Shown here one piece after another: positions 26,334-36,498 of a stretch of 64,000 nt of DNA; positions within the stretch are counted from its first letter, which is position 1; every line of letters begins with the position of its first letter. This DNA comes from Trichothermofontia sichuanensis B231. Its GTDB lineage: Bacteria; Cyanobacteriota; Cyanobacteriia; B231. Under the pieces are notes generated by a model. It was not told the origin of the DNA and searched no databases. It was given only the letters and a program-made list of their open reading frames with translations. The translations under genes and the position numbers were made by a program. The DNA lies in contig NZ_CP110848.1 in the NCBI RefSeq assembly GCF_026240635.1, positions 4,297,741 to 4,361,740 on the forward strand. The letters run 5' to 3'.

Positions 26334-27449
26334 ATGGCTGAGTCTTATTTACTGGAAAAACTGCAATCGGTTGAGCAAACCTTTGCGGAGTTAACCCGAC
26401 GCTTGGCTGATCCGGATGTAGCCACCGATCCGGATGAACTTCAGCGGCTGGCCAAGGCCCGATCGTCGCTGGAAGCCATCGTTACCACCTATGACACTTG
26501 GAAGGCTACCCAGCGGGAATTACAGGGGGCCAAGCAAGTGCTTAAGGAGGCGGCGGGTGATCCGGAAATGTATGCGATGGCCAGCCAGGAAGTCGAAGAC
26601 CTGGAACAGCAGTTAGCTGAGCTGGAGCGGCGTCTGAAGATTCTGCTGCTCCCCCGTGATCCCAATGATGACAAAAACATCATGCTGGAAATCCGGGCTG
26701 GGACGGGGGGCGATGAGGCCAGTATTTGGGCGGGAGATTTGCTGCGGATGTACACCCGCTATGCCGAGCAACAAAACTGGCGGGTCAAGTTGGTAAGCGA
26801 GTCCCTGGGGGATATGGGGGGCTTCAAGGAAGCCATCCTGGAGATCCAGGGTGATCAGGTCTACAGTAAGCTCAAGTACGAAGCAGGGGTTCACCGAGTG
26901 CAACGGGTCCCTGTGACAGAAGCCGGTGGACGGGTGCATACCTCGACGGCGACGGTGGCGGTCATGCCCGAAGTCGATGAGGTGGAAGTGGAGATTGACC
27001 CCAAGGATATTGAAATTACGACAGCCCGATCGGGAGGTGCGGGAGGACAAAATGTTAACAAGGTGGAAACAGCGGTAGACCTGTTCCACAAGCCCACGGG
27101 GATTCGGGTTTTTTGCACGCAGGAGCGATCGCAGTTGCAAAACCGGGAGCGGGCGATGCAAATCCTGCGGGCGAAGCTCTATGAACTCAAGCTTCAAGAG
27201 CAGCAGGCGGCAGTGACCTCGATGCGCCGATCGCAGGTGGGTACGGGATCGCGATCGGAAAAGATTCGGACCTATAACTACAAGGACAACCGAGTGACCG
27301 ATCACCGCTTGGGACAAAATTTCCCGCTTAACTCGGTACTAGAAGGGGATCTCGAAACCATCATCCAATCCTGCATCAGCCAAGATCAGCAGGAGCAACT
27401 GGAGGCCCTAGCCGAGTCTAGTGCGACGCCAACGGAACAGCTGGTGTAA
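26334..27449 (+). CDS. prfA: Peptide chain release factor 1
   Basis: A 371-residue RF1 that terminates translation at UAA and UAG. The universal GGQ motif is present ([19 protein letters not shown]) and the stop-codon recognition segment reads [20 protein letters not shown]. Here the PxT tripeptide typical of RF1 appears as PVT, close to that segment. Length is normal. Gene order rplM-rpsI-rpmE-prfA is the usual cyanobacterial arrangement. Confidence 0.97.
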   Translation: MAESYLLEKLQSVEQTFAELTRRLADPDVATDPDELQRLAKARSSLEAIVTTYDTWKATQRELQGAKQVLKEAAGDPEMYAMASQEVEDLEQQLAELERRLKILLLPRDPNDDKNIMLEIRAGTGGDEASIWAGDLLRMYTRYAEQQNWRVKLVSESLGDMGGFKEAILEIQGDQVYSKLKYEAGVHRVQRVPVTEAGGRVHTSTATVAVMPEVDEVEVEIDPKDIEITTARSGGAGGQNVNKVETAVDLFHKPTGIRVFCTQERSQLQNRERAMQILRAKLYELKLQEQQAAVTSMRRSQVGTGSRSEKIRTYNYKDNRVTDHRLGQNFPLNSVLEGDLETIIQSCISQDQQEQLEALAESSATPTEQLV

Positions 27450-27577
27450 ACCGCCTACCTCGATTCTCGCCTACAGATTAGCCGACGGATTAAACCTCAC
27501 CTTACCCCGGTGCTCATTATCCGGAGAAAGATCACGAAAGTTCATATCCTGTGCCCTATCCCGCTGGTCATCCATAC

Positions 27578-28354
27578 ATGTTGCGACTGATTACCGACTT
27601 TGATGGTCCGATCATGGACGTGTCCGATCGGTATTATCACGTTTACACCCTCTGTCTCGCGACCTATCAACAGCCTGATCAGTTTATTAAGCAACTTCCC
27701 AAGGCCGAATTCTGGCGGTTGAAACGGGCGCAGGTACCTGAATGGCAAATCGGTCGCCTATCGGGCCTAAATCCAGAACAAGCGCGGGCTTTTGCCGGTA
27801 TGCGGGCACGGGTTGTCCACGATATCCCCTATCTCGTCTACGATCGCCTACTGCCCGGAGCGATCGCCACCCTCGAAGCCTGTCAGCGAGCTAGCATGGA
27901 CCTGGTGGTCATGACCATGCGCCGCCAACGGGAACTTAATGAACCACTCAAACGCTATCGTCTTGATCGCTTCTTTCCCCCCACGCACCGCTACTGCATT
28001 AGCGACGACTACGTCAAGACGGATGATGTCCACGACAAACCCCAACTCATGGCACGGGCCTTGGCGGAACTGCCCCCAGCTACAGAAACCTGGATGGTGG
28101 GGGATACGGAAGCCGATATTGCAGCGGCCCACGCCCACGGCATTCGGATAATTGCCGTCCTGTCAGGGATTCGCGATCGCACCCAACTGGCCCAACACCA
28201 TCCTGACTACATCGTGAACGACCTCCAAGAGGCTGTCGAGTTGATCCAGCAGACGCGCGCTCATTCCTATCCAGCCCCAGCACGGCTGTGGACAACTGTC
28301 CAGCCTCCTTTGCCAAGCCAAACCTATCGGTTAACGCAGCAAGGCACTTACTAA
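27578..28354 (+). CDS. HAD family hydrolase
   Basis: A 258-residue haloacid-dehalogenase-like protein. Motif I is ITDFDGPIMDVSDRYY with the nucleophile and acid aspartates, motif II is VVMTMRR, and motif IV is MVGDTEADIAAAHAHG, so the active site seems complete. A helical cap lies between motifs I and II. The start at 27578 (MLRLITDFDGP) is chosen; 27551 adds nine residues. The 3' end overlaps the convergent CPP1-like gene by 24 bp. The substrate is unknown, most likely a small phosphate ester. Confidence 0.88.
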   Translation: MLRLITDFDGPIMDVSDRYYHVYTLCLATYQQPDQFIKQLPKAEFWRLKRAQVPEWQIGRLSGLNPEQARAFAGMRARVVHDIPYLVYDRLLPGAIATLEACQRASMDLVVMTMRRQRELNEPLKRYRLDRFFPPTHRYCISDDYVKTDDVHDKPQLMARALAELPPATETWMVGDTEADIAAAHAHGIRIIAVLSGIRDRTQLAQHHPDYIVNDLQEAVELIQQTRAHSYPAPARLWTTVQPPLPSQTYRLTQQGTY

Positions 28355-28933
28355 CCAGAGCACCACAAACGAGGTACAAGCAGCCACAGTACCCGGATGG
28401 CCAACCATCTGTAGGCTGGGCACCAGAGCCGTCAGCCCCCCGCCCAGGAGGAGGCCAACCCCCAGCCCCACCAGCGTTAACACCAGCGATCGACCAAATT
28501 TATTTTCCTTGCGGTTGAGGAAGTACAAACTGACCCCAGTTCCGAGGGCCAGTGTCAGTGACGGCTCCAGCACCCATGTCAGCCCTCCCAAGGCAATAAA
28601 AATAGCGGCGGGCAGCAGAATTTCTCCCTGGCTGGGCGTATCGAGGAAACGGTGCAACCAGTTGGGCATAGACGGTGTCGGTGTTGGAGGCGGAGCCGGA
28701 GCAACTGCGGCCAGCCGTTCGGGGAAGCGAATCCGATCGGGAACCTTAATTTTGCCTTCTTGGCGCAACCGCAGCCGATCCATCAGGACGGCATCGTAGG
28801 CCGCTTCAATGGCTGAAAGCACCTTCTGGTCACTTGCATATTGCTCTTGTAGACGAAGCCGAGCATCCTGGATTTCATCAAACGAGGCATTCTCTGCCAC
28901 CCCAAGCAACTCGTAGGGATTTTGACTGCTCAT
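28331..28933 (-). CDS. CPP1-like J-domain-like membrane protein (DUF3353)
   Basis: A 200-residue protein. The N-terminus MSSQNPYELLGVAENASFDEI resembles a J-domain without the HPD motif, followed by about three C-terminal membrane helices. Plant CPP1 is a chaperone-like protein that stabilises protochlorophyllide oxidoreductase in plastid membranes, and cyanobacterial homologues share this layout. A thylakoid chaperone role here is inferred. The gene overlaps the HAD gene tail to tail. The 28934-29325 spacer upstream shows no gene. Confidence 0.88.
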   Translation of the reverse strand: MSSQNPYELLGVAENASFDEIQDARLRLQEQYASDQKVLSAIEAAYDAVLMDRLRLRQEGKIKVPDRIRFPERLAAVAPAPPPTPTPSMPNWLHRFLDTPSQGEILLPAAIFIALGGLTWVLEPSLTLALGTGVSLYFLNRKENKFGRSLVLTLVGLGVGLLLGGGLTALVPSLQMVGHPGTVAACTSFVVLWLVSALLR

Positions 28934-29325
28934 TTACAACCTCCGCGAACCCCATCTGTTAGTCATTATGGTGCTTGACTGGTATGAACGACAAACGAGG
29001 ATAAACGCCCCCCGACCTGACCCCAAACACTCTTCTGACGGGTGCAAGCTGGCCATTACTTCTCTTGGGGGGCAGACCCTGACCTTGTCCCAGCTTTCCT
29101 TGCCATCCTAAACTCGGTTGGGAATGGTATAGCAGAAGGTTGTACTGGTCCGCTGTTGCCTTGTGATCAGGCGTGGTCAGTATATTTCAGAGTGATCTAG
29201 CGATCTGTAGACCAGTTTAACCAGTATCAGTAGGCTTCTGGGTCAACGAGCGCTAGGAATTCAGCCAACAGACGCGCTATCCTAACGTAGCAGGGACCAT
29301 GCACTCTCAGACCCCAGCGATCGCC

Positions 29326-30036
29326 ATGAACCCGGTAAAAATTCTTGTAGTCGACGATGATCCGGCCATCTGCAATCTTGTTCAGCGATACCTCCGTGCT
29401 AAGAATTATCAAGTGGAAGTCGCTGGTGATGGGAAGACCGCCCTGGCCACCTTCGAGCAGTTTAACCCGAATCTAGTCATTTTAGACTTAAACTTACCAG
29501 ATACCAATGGTTATACGCTGTGTCGTGAAATGCAGCAGCGAACCCAGGTCTTTGTATTGATGCTGACCGGGCGAACAGATACTGCCGATAAAATTAAGGG
29601 ATTTTCCCAAGGGGCTGATGATTACCTCACGAAGCCCTTTGATTTGGAGGAGCTACTGTACCGGGTAGAAGCTATTCTCAAACGCCAGCGCAGCTTGGAG
29701 AATGCCAGAAATCAAAGCCTAGTCTTTGCTAACCTCAGGATTGACCCGGAACGTCGTGAAGTGACCCTCAATAACCAGATGGTAACCCTGACAGCGCTTG
29801 AATTTGACCTGCTCTATTTTCTCGCCAGTCATCCGGGGCGGGTGTGGCGACGAGCGGAGTTAATTCAGGAAGTCTGGGACTATGAGGATTATGTGGGTGA
29901 TCCCCGTGTTGTAGATGTTCATATTGGTCAAATTCGCAAGAAAATCGAAGCTGATACCAGTCAACCGACCCTGATCCATACCGTGCGAGGGGTGGGTTAT
30001 AAATTTGAAGTCCCGTGTGAAGTCCCGAAGACCTAA
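29326..30036 (+). CDS. OmpR-family response regulator
   Basis: A 236-residue two-component regulator. The receiver domain (about 1-120) has the acidic pocket DDD (10-12), phospho-acceptor D54 (VILDLNLPD), a T in MLTGR and K in YLTKPF. The C-terminal winged helix (about 140-232) ends with IRKKIEAD...HTVRGVGYKFE. The start at 29326 (MNPVKILVVDDD) is preferred to 29299. No histidine kinase is adjacent, so this is an orphan regulator by position. It precedes lpxD by 16 bp and may be co-transcribed with it. Confidence 0.93.
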   Translation: MNPVKILVVDDDPAICNLVQRYLRAKNYQVEVAGDGKTALATFEQFNPNLVILDLNLPDTNGYTLCREMQQRTQVFVLMLTGRTDTADKIKGFSQGADDYLTKPFDLEELLYRVEAILKRQRSLENARNQSLVFANLRIDPERREVTLNNQMVTLTALEFDLLYFLASHPGRVWRRAELIQEVWDYEDYVGDPRVVDVHIGQIRKKIEADTSQPTLIHTVRGVGYKFEVPCEVPKT

Positions 30037-30052
30037 ACAAGTTGGGTAAGCG

Positions 30053-31102
30053 ATGGCAGTGCAATTCAGTCAATTAGTGGCCCAACTTGGTGCGGGAGCC
30101 ATTCAGCATAGTTTGGAGCAGGAACCGGCGCTCGATCCGCTGTTGTCGGGCGTAGCGGCGATCGATCAGGCGGTTAGCGGAACATTAAGTTTTATTGAAA
30201 ATTTATCCTTTGCTAGCCAGATCGCGACTACGGGGGCGAGTGCGTTAATTTTGCCACTGGAACCGGCATCGCTCCGTGAGCAGGCCAAGGCGCGCCAACT
30301 CGCCTGGATTGCCACCCCGCAACCGCGCCTCCTTTTTGCCCAAGCGATCGCCCAGTTCTACCAACCCTTTCGCCCCGAACCGAGAATTCATCCTACCGCT
30401 GTCATAGATGCTTCGGTTCAGGTGGGTCAGGAGGTGTATATTGGCCCGCACGTGGTAATCCAGAGGGGGGTGACTCTGGGTGATCAGGTCTGTATTCACC
30501 CTAATGTGGTGATTTATCCCCAGGTGACGATCGGCGATCGCACGGTGCTTCATGCCAATTGCGTCATCCATGAGCGCACCCAGATTGGGGCTGATTGTGT
30601 GATTCACAGTGGGGCAGTGATCGGCTCCGAAGGTTTTGGCTTTGTGCCCACCGCCCAGGGGTGGTACAAGATGGAGCAGTCAGGGTATACGGTCCTCGAA
30701 GATGGGGTGGAGGTGGGCTGTAATAGCACTATTGATCGACCGGCGGTGGGGGTTACCCGGATTGGGTGGGGTACCAAGCTGGATAATCTAATTCACATTG
30801 CCCACGGGTGTGAGGTGGGGCGGGCTTGTGCGATGGCGGCCCAAGTGGGATTGGCCGGTGGCGTGAAGGTGGGCGATCGTGTCATCCTGGCGGGACAGGT
30901 GGGGGTGGCCAATCAGGTGAAATTGGGTGATGGCGCGATCGCCTCAGCCCAGTCGGGGATTCATGCCGATGTCCCTCCGGGATCCGTCGTCTCGGGTACC
31001 CCCGCGATGCCCAATAAACTTTGGCTGAAGACTTCCGCCCTGATCAAACGCCTGCCAGAGTTTTATCAAACCTTGAAACGGCTACAGCAAAATCGTCCGT
31101 AG
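30053..31102 (+). CDS. lpxD: UDP-3-O-acylglucosamine N-acyltransferase
   Basis: A 349-residue acyltransferase of lipid A synthesis. It has an N-terminal uridine-binding domain (about 1-100). Hexapeptide repeats follow and form a left-handed beta helix (IHPTAVIDASVQVGQEVYIGPHVVI onward). The catalytic histidine region is NLIHIAHGCEVG. Length and domain order match LpxD. It lies directly after the response regulator. The 31103-31424 spacer that follows contains an AGCCATCAT repeat (31110-31140) and no gene. Confidence 0.95.
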   Translation: MAVQFSQLVAQLGAGAIQHSLEQEPALDPLLSGVAAIDQAVSGTLSFIENLSFASQIATTGASALILPLEPASLREQAKARQLAWIATPQPRLLFAQAIAQFYQPFRPEPRIHPTAVIDASVQVGQEVYIGPHVVIQRGVTLGDQVCIHPNVVIYPQVTIGDRTVLHANCVIHERTQIGADCVIHSGAVIGSEGFGFVPTAQGWYKMEQSGYTVLEDGVEVGCNSTIDRPAVGVTRIGWGTKLDNLIHIAHGCEVGRACAMAAQVGLAGGVKVGDRVILAGQVGVANQVKLGDGAIASAQSGIHADVPPGSVVSGTPAMPNKLWLKTSALIKRLPEFYQTLKRLQQNRP

Positions 31103-31109
31103 GACCGCT

Positions 31110-31141
31110 AAAGCCATCATAAGCCATCATAAAGCCATCAA
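31110..31141. repeat. Short direct repeat (A)AAGCCATCAT x3
   Basis: Three near-identical 10-11-bp units in tandem, eight bases past the lpxD stop. No function is assigned. Confidence 0.6.
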
Positions 31142-31424
31142 AAGTCTGCTCGATGAATCAGGACTGATCAATCATTCTGCCGTCCCTTAAACGTTGTGAG
31201 GATGATCGCCGCGATCGCCCCGCTGGATGGTCGGGAGAGCCGCTACCTGCCTTCCTGGGTTTCCTTGCCGCAAACCCAAGCGTTAGGCCAGCAAGTATAG
31301 AATGGGGGATAAATAGAATGGTTGATAACTTGGGTGGGGACAGCGACAATACCGAGATGGTAAAGGCACCCAACCCAGCGGACCAGAGTGGGAAGCAAGT
31401 GCGATTGCAGGAGCGGAGTCATCG

Positions 31425-33548
31425 ATGGGAAAAGTAGTTGGCATTGACTTGGGGACTACGAACTCAGTCGTGGCCGTGATGGAAGGCGGCAAGCCAGTGG
31501 TCATTGCCAACGCCGAAGGGATGAGGACAACCCCCTCGGTGGTCGCGTTCAATAAGGATGGTGAACGCCTAGTGGGGCAAATGGCTCGACGACAAACCGT
31601 CCTCAATCCCCAAAACACCTACTATGGTGTCAAACGCTTCATCGGTCGCAAGTACTCGGAACTGACTCCGGAATCGAAACGGGTTGCCTACACGATCCGG
31701 CGGGATGATAACGGCAATGTCAAAATCCGCTGCCCGCGCTTGCAAAAGGAGTTTGCCCCGGAAGAGATTTCCGCCATGATCCTGCAAAAGCTGGTGGAGG
31801 AGGCCAGTCGCTACCTAGGCGAACCTGTCACGGGTGCGGTGATCACGGTGCCTGCCTACTTCAATGACTCGCAACGGCAGGCGACGCGGGATGCGGGCCG
31901 GATTGCAGGGCTGGAGGTCAAACGCATTCTCAATGAACCGACGGCGGCTTCCCTGGCCTATGGGTTGGATCGGGCGCAAAACGAGACGATCCTGGTGTTC
32001 GACCTGGGAGGGGGGACTTTCGATGTATCCATCCTGGAGGTAGGCGATGGGGTGTTTGAGGTTAAGGCGACCAGTGGGGATACCCAACTGGGCGGGAATG
32101 ACTTCGATCGCAAAATCGTTGATTGGCTGGCCGAACAATTTCTGGAAGCGGAAGGGATTGATCTGCGCCGCGATCGCCAATCGCTGCAACGGCTGATGGA
32201 GGCTGCGGAAAAGGCTAAGATCGAGCTGTCTGGGGTGGCGGTGACCGATATCAACCTGCCCTTTATTACGGCGACTGAAGATGGCCCCAAACACCTGGAA
32301 ACCCGCCTCACCCGCGCCCAGTTTGAGGGGTTGTGTGAGGATCTAATTTCCCGCTTGCAACAGCCGGTCAAACGCGCCCTGGCGGATGCGGGCATGACCC
32401 CGGCCCAAATTGATGAGGTTGTCCTGGTGGGGGGATCGACGCGGATTCCCTTTGTCCAAGACTTGGTGCGATCGCTAATCCGCAAGGAACCTAACCAAAA
32501 TGTCAACCCGGATGAGGTGGTTGCCATTGGGGCAGCGATCCAGGCGGCGATCCTGGCTGGGGAAGTGAAGGATGTGTTGCTGCTGGATGTGACGCCCCTG
32601 TCCCTAGGGTTGGAGACGATCGGCGGGGTGATGAAAAAGCTGATCCCTCGCAATACTACGATTCCGGTGCGGCGATCGGATATCTTTTCCACGGCAGAGA
32701 ATGGCCAAACTTTGGTGGAAATCCATGTCCTCCAGGGCGAACGGGAGATGGCTGCCGATAATAAATCTCTGGGACGCTTCAAGCTGACGGGGATTCCCCC
32801 GGCTCCCAGGGGGGTTCCCCAGATCCAGGTATCTTTTGACATCGATGCCAACGGTATTTTGCAGGTGACGGCCCTCGATCGCAGTACGGGGCGGGAGCAA
32901 AGTATCGTGATTCAAGGGGCCTCGACTCTGAGTGAGGCTGAGGTGGAACGCATGATCCGGGAGGCGGAGGAATTTGCTGAGGTCGATCGCGAACGGCGGG
33001 AGCGGGTGGAAAAACGCAACCGGGTGGAGGCCCTCGCCAACCGGGCAGAACGACAACTGCGGGAACTCAGCCTTGACTTCGGGGTCTATTTTGCCAGCGA
33101 TCTGCGCAAGCGCATTGAACTGCTGGTCCGGGAACTGCGGGATTGCCTGGAACAGGAAGATGAGCGGGGATTGGATATTGCCCAGGCGGAGTTGCAGGAT
33201 GCCCTCTATGAGTTGAAGCGGGAAACGGCTTTGCGCTTTGCTGAGGAGGAGGAGGATGACCTGCTGGAGCCGATTAAGCGCACGTTTTCGGAACTGCGGG
33301 AGGCCAGTCCCTTTGGATCGGGCGATCGCAAGCGCCGATCGCTAAGTTCTAGTCGGGAATCGTCGCGCTGGGGGGCGGAGGGCGATCGTCGGCAGTTGAG
33401 TGAGTCGCGATCGGGTGGTCCGTCGGGCCGAGGCGATCGCTACGATCGCGGGGAGCGGGGTGGCTATGACCGGGGGGGGTACGATCGGGGTAATCGTTAT
33501 AACGGCTATGACGATGAGGATTGGGGGGATGATGATGATTGGATCTAA
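31425..33548 (+). CDS. dnaK: Hsp70 chaperone DnaK with basic/acidic Gly-rich tail
   Basis: A 707-residue Hsp70. The ATPase signatures [34 protein letters not shown] and [14 protein letters not shown] are all present, as are the linker [14 protein letters not shown] and the peptide-binding domain. The C-terminus departs from DnaK2-type EEVD-like ends. It is rich in R/G/D/Y (repeated YDRG units) and ends [12 protein letters not shown], which suggests one of the divergent cyanobacterial paralogues (DnaK1/DnaK3-like). A dnaJ gene lies downstream beyond an inserted minus-strand Uma2 gene. AGGAG precedes the ATG; no CIRCE element was seen. Confidence 0.96.
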   Translation: MGKVVGIDLGTTNSVVAVMEGGKPVVIANAEGMRTTPSVVAFNKDGERLVGQMARRQTVLNPQNTYYGVKRFIGRKYSELTPESKRVAYTIRRDDNGNVKIRCPRLQKEFAPEEISAMILQKLVEEASRYLGEPVTGAVITVPAYFNDSQRQATRDAGRIAGLEVKRILNEPTAASLAYGLDRAQNETILVFDLGGGTFDVSILEVGDGVFEVKATSGDTQLGGNDFDRKIVDWLAEQFLEAEGIDLRRDRQSLQRLMEAAEKAKIELSGVAVTDINLPFITATEDGPKHLETRLTRAQFEGLCEDLISRLQQPVKRALADAGMTPAQIDEVVLVGGSTRIPFVQDLVRSLIRKEPNQNVNPDEVVAIGAAIQAAILAGEVKDVLLLDVTPLSLGLETIGGVMKKLIPRNTTIPVRRSDIFSTAENGQTLVEIHVLQGEREMAADNKSLGRFKLTGIPPAPRGVPQIQVSFDIDANGILQVTALDRSTGREQSIVIQGASTLSEAEVERMIREAEEFAEVDRERRERVEKRNRVEALANRAERQLRELSLDFGVYFASDLRKRIELLVRELRDCLEQEDERGLDIAQAELQDALYELKRETALRFAEEEEDDLLEPIKRTFSELREASPFGSGDRKRRSLSSSRESSRWGAEGDRRQLSESRSGGPSGRGDRYDRGERGGYDRGGYDRGNRYNGYDDEDWGDDDDWI

Positions 33549-33588
33549 GGCGTTGGGTGGGAACCACTAAGGCACAAAGAGTTTGGAG

Positions 33589-34194
33589 TTAGGGGTTGGG
33601 GGGATGGGTTTGACCGATTGTCCAGAGTTGATCGATGGTTAATTTGAAGTTGGGGATCACGGTGGAGGTAATTGGGGCTGAGCCGGTCAAAACAGTGTCT
33701 TCGTACTGACCATCGACCCACTGGCAAACAGTGACCTGGCGAGTTTCAGGATCGACAATCCAATACTCGGCGATGCCACGGGCGGCATATTCGGTGTGCT
33801 TATAACGATAATCACGATGGCGATTGGCAATGCCAGGACTGACGACTTCAATCACCAGGGCCGGTGGGGGCATATCTCGTGTCAGGGTGGCCCGACTGGC
33901 CCCGGCCAGTGCTGCTAAAGACTCTTCACTATGTACCAACAAATCCGGCACCCGACACCGGGCACGACGGCCAGATACCTCGATCTCTGTATCCTTATGG
34001 GCCAGTAAGGCAAGGGGGACATACTTCGCTAACTCAAACAATAATCCCTTAGCAATCTGGTTATTTTCGGGTGACTCCGGGGGCATTTCGACTAACTCCC
34101 CATCCACTAGCTCGTAGCGGCGATCGCTGCCATCGTCATAAGCCAAGTATTCCTCAAAAGTCAGGAAGGTTTTTGCCGGTGCCGTTGTGACCAT
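33589..34194 (-). CDS. Uma2 family (DUF820) putative endonuclease, copy 1
   Basis: A 201-residue PD-(D/E)XK-fold protein of a family greatly expanded in cyanobacteria. Visible motifs are [35 protein letters not shown] (the D of the site), [12 protein letters not shown] (E-x-x-S) and [12 protein letters not shown]. It lies antisense between dnaK and dnaJ, separating what is otherwise a chaperone pair, so it may be an insertion. A second, divergent member is at 39336. The function of the family is not settled. Confidence 0.92.
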   Translation of the reverse strand: MVTTAPAKTFLTFEEYLAYDDGSDRRYELVDGELVEMPPESPENNQIAKGLLFELAKYVPLALLAHKDTEIEVSGRRARCRVPDLLVHSEESLAALAGASRATLTRDMPPPALVIEVVSPGIANRHRDYRYKHTEYAARGIAEYWIVDPETRQVTVCQWVDGQYEDTVLTGSAPITSTVIPNFKLTIDQLWTIGQTHPPNP

Positions 34195-34385
34195 TTTGAC
34201 GCTTCCTCAAAACTTGTCCATCTCTTCTGATGGTTTCTAGCAGACAGGACGTCTAGTCCCCCGGCGATCGCCACGGCTTAGCCCTCGGCGTTCAGCCCTC
34301 TCCAATAATAGATCTTGGTAGACTATGGCCAACAGGGCAACTGGCAGCCCGCCTATGCCCCGATGGATCGAGTATCCTGGAGACT

Positions 34386-35378
34386 ATGCAGAACTTTCGG
34401 AACTATTACGAAATCTTAGGTGTGGCCAGAGATGCCACGGTGGATGAGATCAAGCAGGCATACCGGCGACTAGCCCGGAAATATCATCCTGACCTGAATC
34501 CAGGCAATAAGGCCGCAGAGGAAAAGTTTAAAGATATCGGCGAAGCCTACGAAGTCCTATCCGATGCCAGTAAACGATCGCAATATGACCAGTTCAGCCG
34601 TTTTTGGAAACAGCGTGGGTTTGCCGGGAAAGCAGCCCGCTCTGCGGCTGCGGCTGCAGGTTGGGGTGCAGGGAGTCGCACCACCACCCGTGAGGAAATC
34701 GACTTTGATGTAGAGGACTTTAACAGTTTTGTCGATCAACTGCTGGGGCGTCGAGCCAATCGTAATGGTACCACTGGTGGAACCAGTACCACCTCGACTA
34801 GCCGGAGTACCCAGTTTCGACCCGGTACGACGCGTACAGCTTACACCGTAAACGCTCGCCCCTCCCCCCGTAACGCCGAGGCCCGTCTTGCGGTACCGCT
34901 GGAGACCGCCTATCTAGGTGGACGGGAACGCATTCGTTTGGAAGATGGTCGATCGCTGGAGGTGAACCTCCCCCCTGGGATGGTGTCTGGCCAGCGCATT
35001 CGTCTACGCGGTCAGGGGATTGCTGGGGGCGATTTATATCTCAAAATTGATGTGATCCCCCATCCGTTTTTCAAGGTTGAGGGTAGCGATATCCTCTGTC
35101 AGGTACCCCTAACACCCAGTGAAGCAGTTTTGGGGGGCGCGATCGAGGTCCCAACGCTAGATGGTCCCGTCAAAATGACTGTACCGGCGGGTGTGAGTTC
35201 AGGACAACGGCTGCGGCTGGCGCAAAAGGGCTATCCCGATGAGGCGGGGCGGCGGGGCGATCAAATTGTCGAGATTCAGGTGGTGATCCCCAAGAACATC
35301 AGTCCCCAAGAGCGGGAACTCTACGAAAAACTCCGTCAGCTAGAAGACTTTAATCCTCGTGCCAATTTACCCGTGTGA
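34386..35378 (+). CDS. dnaJ: DnaJ-type co-chaperone (type II, no zinc domain)
   Basis: A 330-residue Hsp40. The J-domain at the N-terminus includes HPD ([11 protein letters not shown]). A Gly/Ala- and Ser/Thr-rich linker follows (about 75-160). The C-terminal substrate-binding domains come next ([38 protein letters not shown]). No CxxCxGxG repeats are present, so it is the CbpA-like type II class. It is likely the partner of the nearby DnaK. The 35379-35789 spacer downstream shows no gene. Confidence 0.95.
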   Translation: MQNFRNYYEILGVARDATVDEIKQAYRRLARKYHPDLNPGNKAAEEKFKDIGEAYEVLSDASKRSQYDQFSRFWKQRGFAGKAARSAAAAAGWGAGSRTTTREEIDFDVEDFNSFVDQLLGRRANRNGTTGGTSTTSTSRSTQFRPGTTRTAYTVNARPSPRNAEARLAVPLETAYLGGRERIRLEDGRSLEVNLPPGMVSGQRIRLRGQGIAGGDLYLKIDVIPHPFFKVEGSDILCQVPLTPSEAVLGGAIEVPTLDGPVKMTVPAGVSSGQRLRLAQKGYPDEAGRRGDQIVEIQVVIPKNISPQERELYEKLRQLEDFNPRANLPV

Positions 35379-35789
35379 AGGACGCGCCGCCAGACACCTA
35401 GTGAGCACACCCAGTGAGCATAGAGTAAGAGGGTGGCGATTTTTCATACAGTTTTATTTTGCAAAATGTAAATCCAGCCCCCTGATGACCTAGACCCTGC
35501 TTGACGAAATCCGGATCAGACGACTACACTTCCCAAAGTCTTAACTTGCGTTGGTATTCGTTCAACCATCAGGGAAAGGTTATTCAGGTCACAAGCAGGG
35601 GCATCGGGGTTGTGATTGTTTTCACCTGGGAGTTAGCTGTATCAATTCTGGATTCTGCTAACACCAAGGAGAACTGATAGTACTTTTACTAAAGCGGGTA
35701 TGATCAACCCATCAGCCATCGAGCTGGCAAGCCTGATCAGCCCGTAGCTGTGCTGAGTTGACGTCCGCTGTAGGAGAGGGGTGAAGTCT

Positions 35790-36353
35790 ATGTCCGCTGC
35801 CTTAAGATCAACTGTTTCCGCGCGATCGCGACGACAAGAGCGGTTAGCTAGGCAGCAACAGAGGGAAGCTAATTGGGTTGAGGGGACTGCGGCTCTGGCT
35901 CCCGATCGCTCATTTTCTCCCTTAACCCCTGTTCCTGACTTACCCCAACCAGAAGTTCAGCCCCCCGCCACCGTTGAAAGTCTGCCCCTACCAACGGAAG
36001 TGCCTTTGTGGTTGCGGGCCTCTCTGGCGGTTCAACAGGCTACCCTGTTTCTCTCCTGTGGGTTAGCTGCCGCCGTGTTAGCTGCCTATGCAGTGAATGT
36101 GTACTCGCAACAGTCTTGGGGGAAGGTTTACCAGGAGTTGCAACTACTACGGCGCAATGAGCGTCAATTGATCAGTGCCAATGAGATTTTGCGTAATCAG
36201 TTGGCCCAACAGGCTGATCAGGCGGGTAATGGTCTAGTGAATCCCAAACCTCAACACATGATCTTTCTCGAACCCACACCCGTGACCTCTGCGCCGGTGG
36301 CTGTCGCTGAGCCACTACCGCGGCCCCAGCAAGAAGAACCGATCGGTTATTAG
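35790..36353 (+). CDS. Single-pass membrane coiled-coil protein, FtsL/FtsB-like topology
   Basis: A 187-residue protein I do not place in a named family. Residues ~1-75 are Arg/Gln-rich, then Pro-rich. One membrane helix (QQATLFLSCGLAAAVLAAYAV, about 85-105) is followed by a short coiled coil (YQELQLLRRNERQLISANEILRNQLAQQ) and a Pro-rich tail. This topology resembles small divisome proteins such as FtsL or FtsB, but there is no further support. GAGGGG sits eight bases ahead of ATG 35790; a GTG at 35781 is the alternative start. There are no division genes nearby. Confidence 0.72.
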   Translation: MSAALRSTVSARSRRQERLARQQQREANWVEGTAALAPDRSFSPLTPVPDLPQPEVQPPATVESLPLPTEVPLWLRASLAVQQATLFLSCGLAAAVLAAYAVNVYSQQSWGKVYQELQLLRRNERQLISANEILRNQLAQQADQAGNGLVNPKPQHMIFLEPTPVTSAPVAVAEPLPRPQQEEPIGY

Positions 36354-36498
36354 GCTATAGGTGATCGAGAGCCTTTCCTCCGGGCTGCCTGACCCATCTT
36401 TTCCCCTGGCCTGAGCAGAGAGATAGAGAGGCAAGAGAACGGAGATAGTCGCTCAGTTTCCCTCACTATCTACACATGGATACGATCAATCCCGTTGA

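Noticed and set aside
26613-27317. 234-residue antisense frame inside prfA
   Set aside because: It is a shadow of a conserved gene with no family sequence.
31103-31424. Possible CIRCE heat-shock element ahead of dnaK
   Set aside because: No TTAGCACTC-N9-GAGTGCTAA sequence is present; only a short GGGTTT...AAACCC inverted repeat is seen.
31958-32851. 297-residue antisense frame inside dnaK
   Set aside because: It is a Ser/Arg-rich shadow frame, and the dnaK frame is unambiguous.
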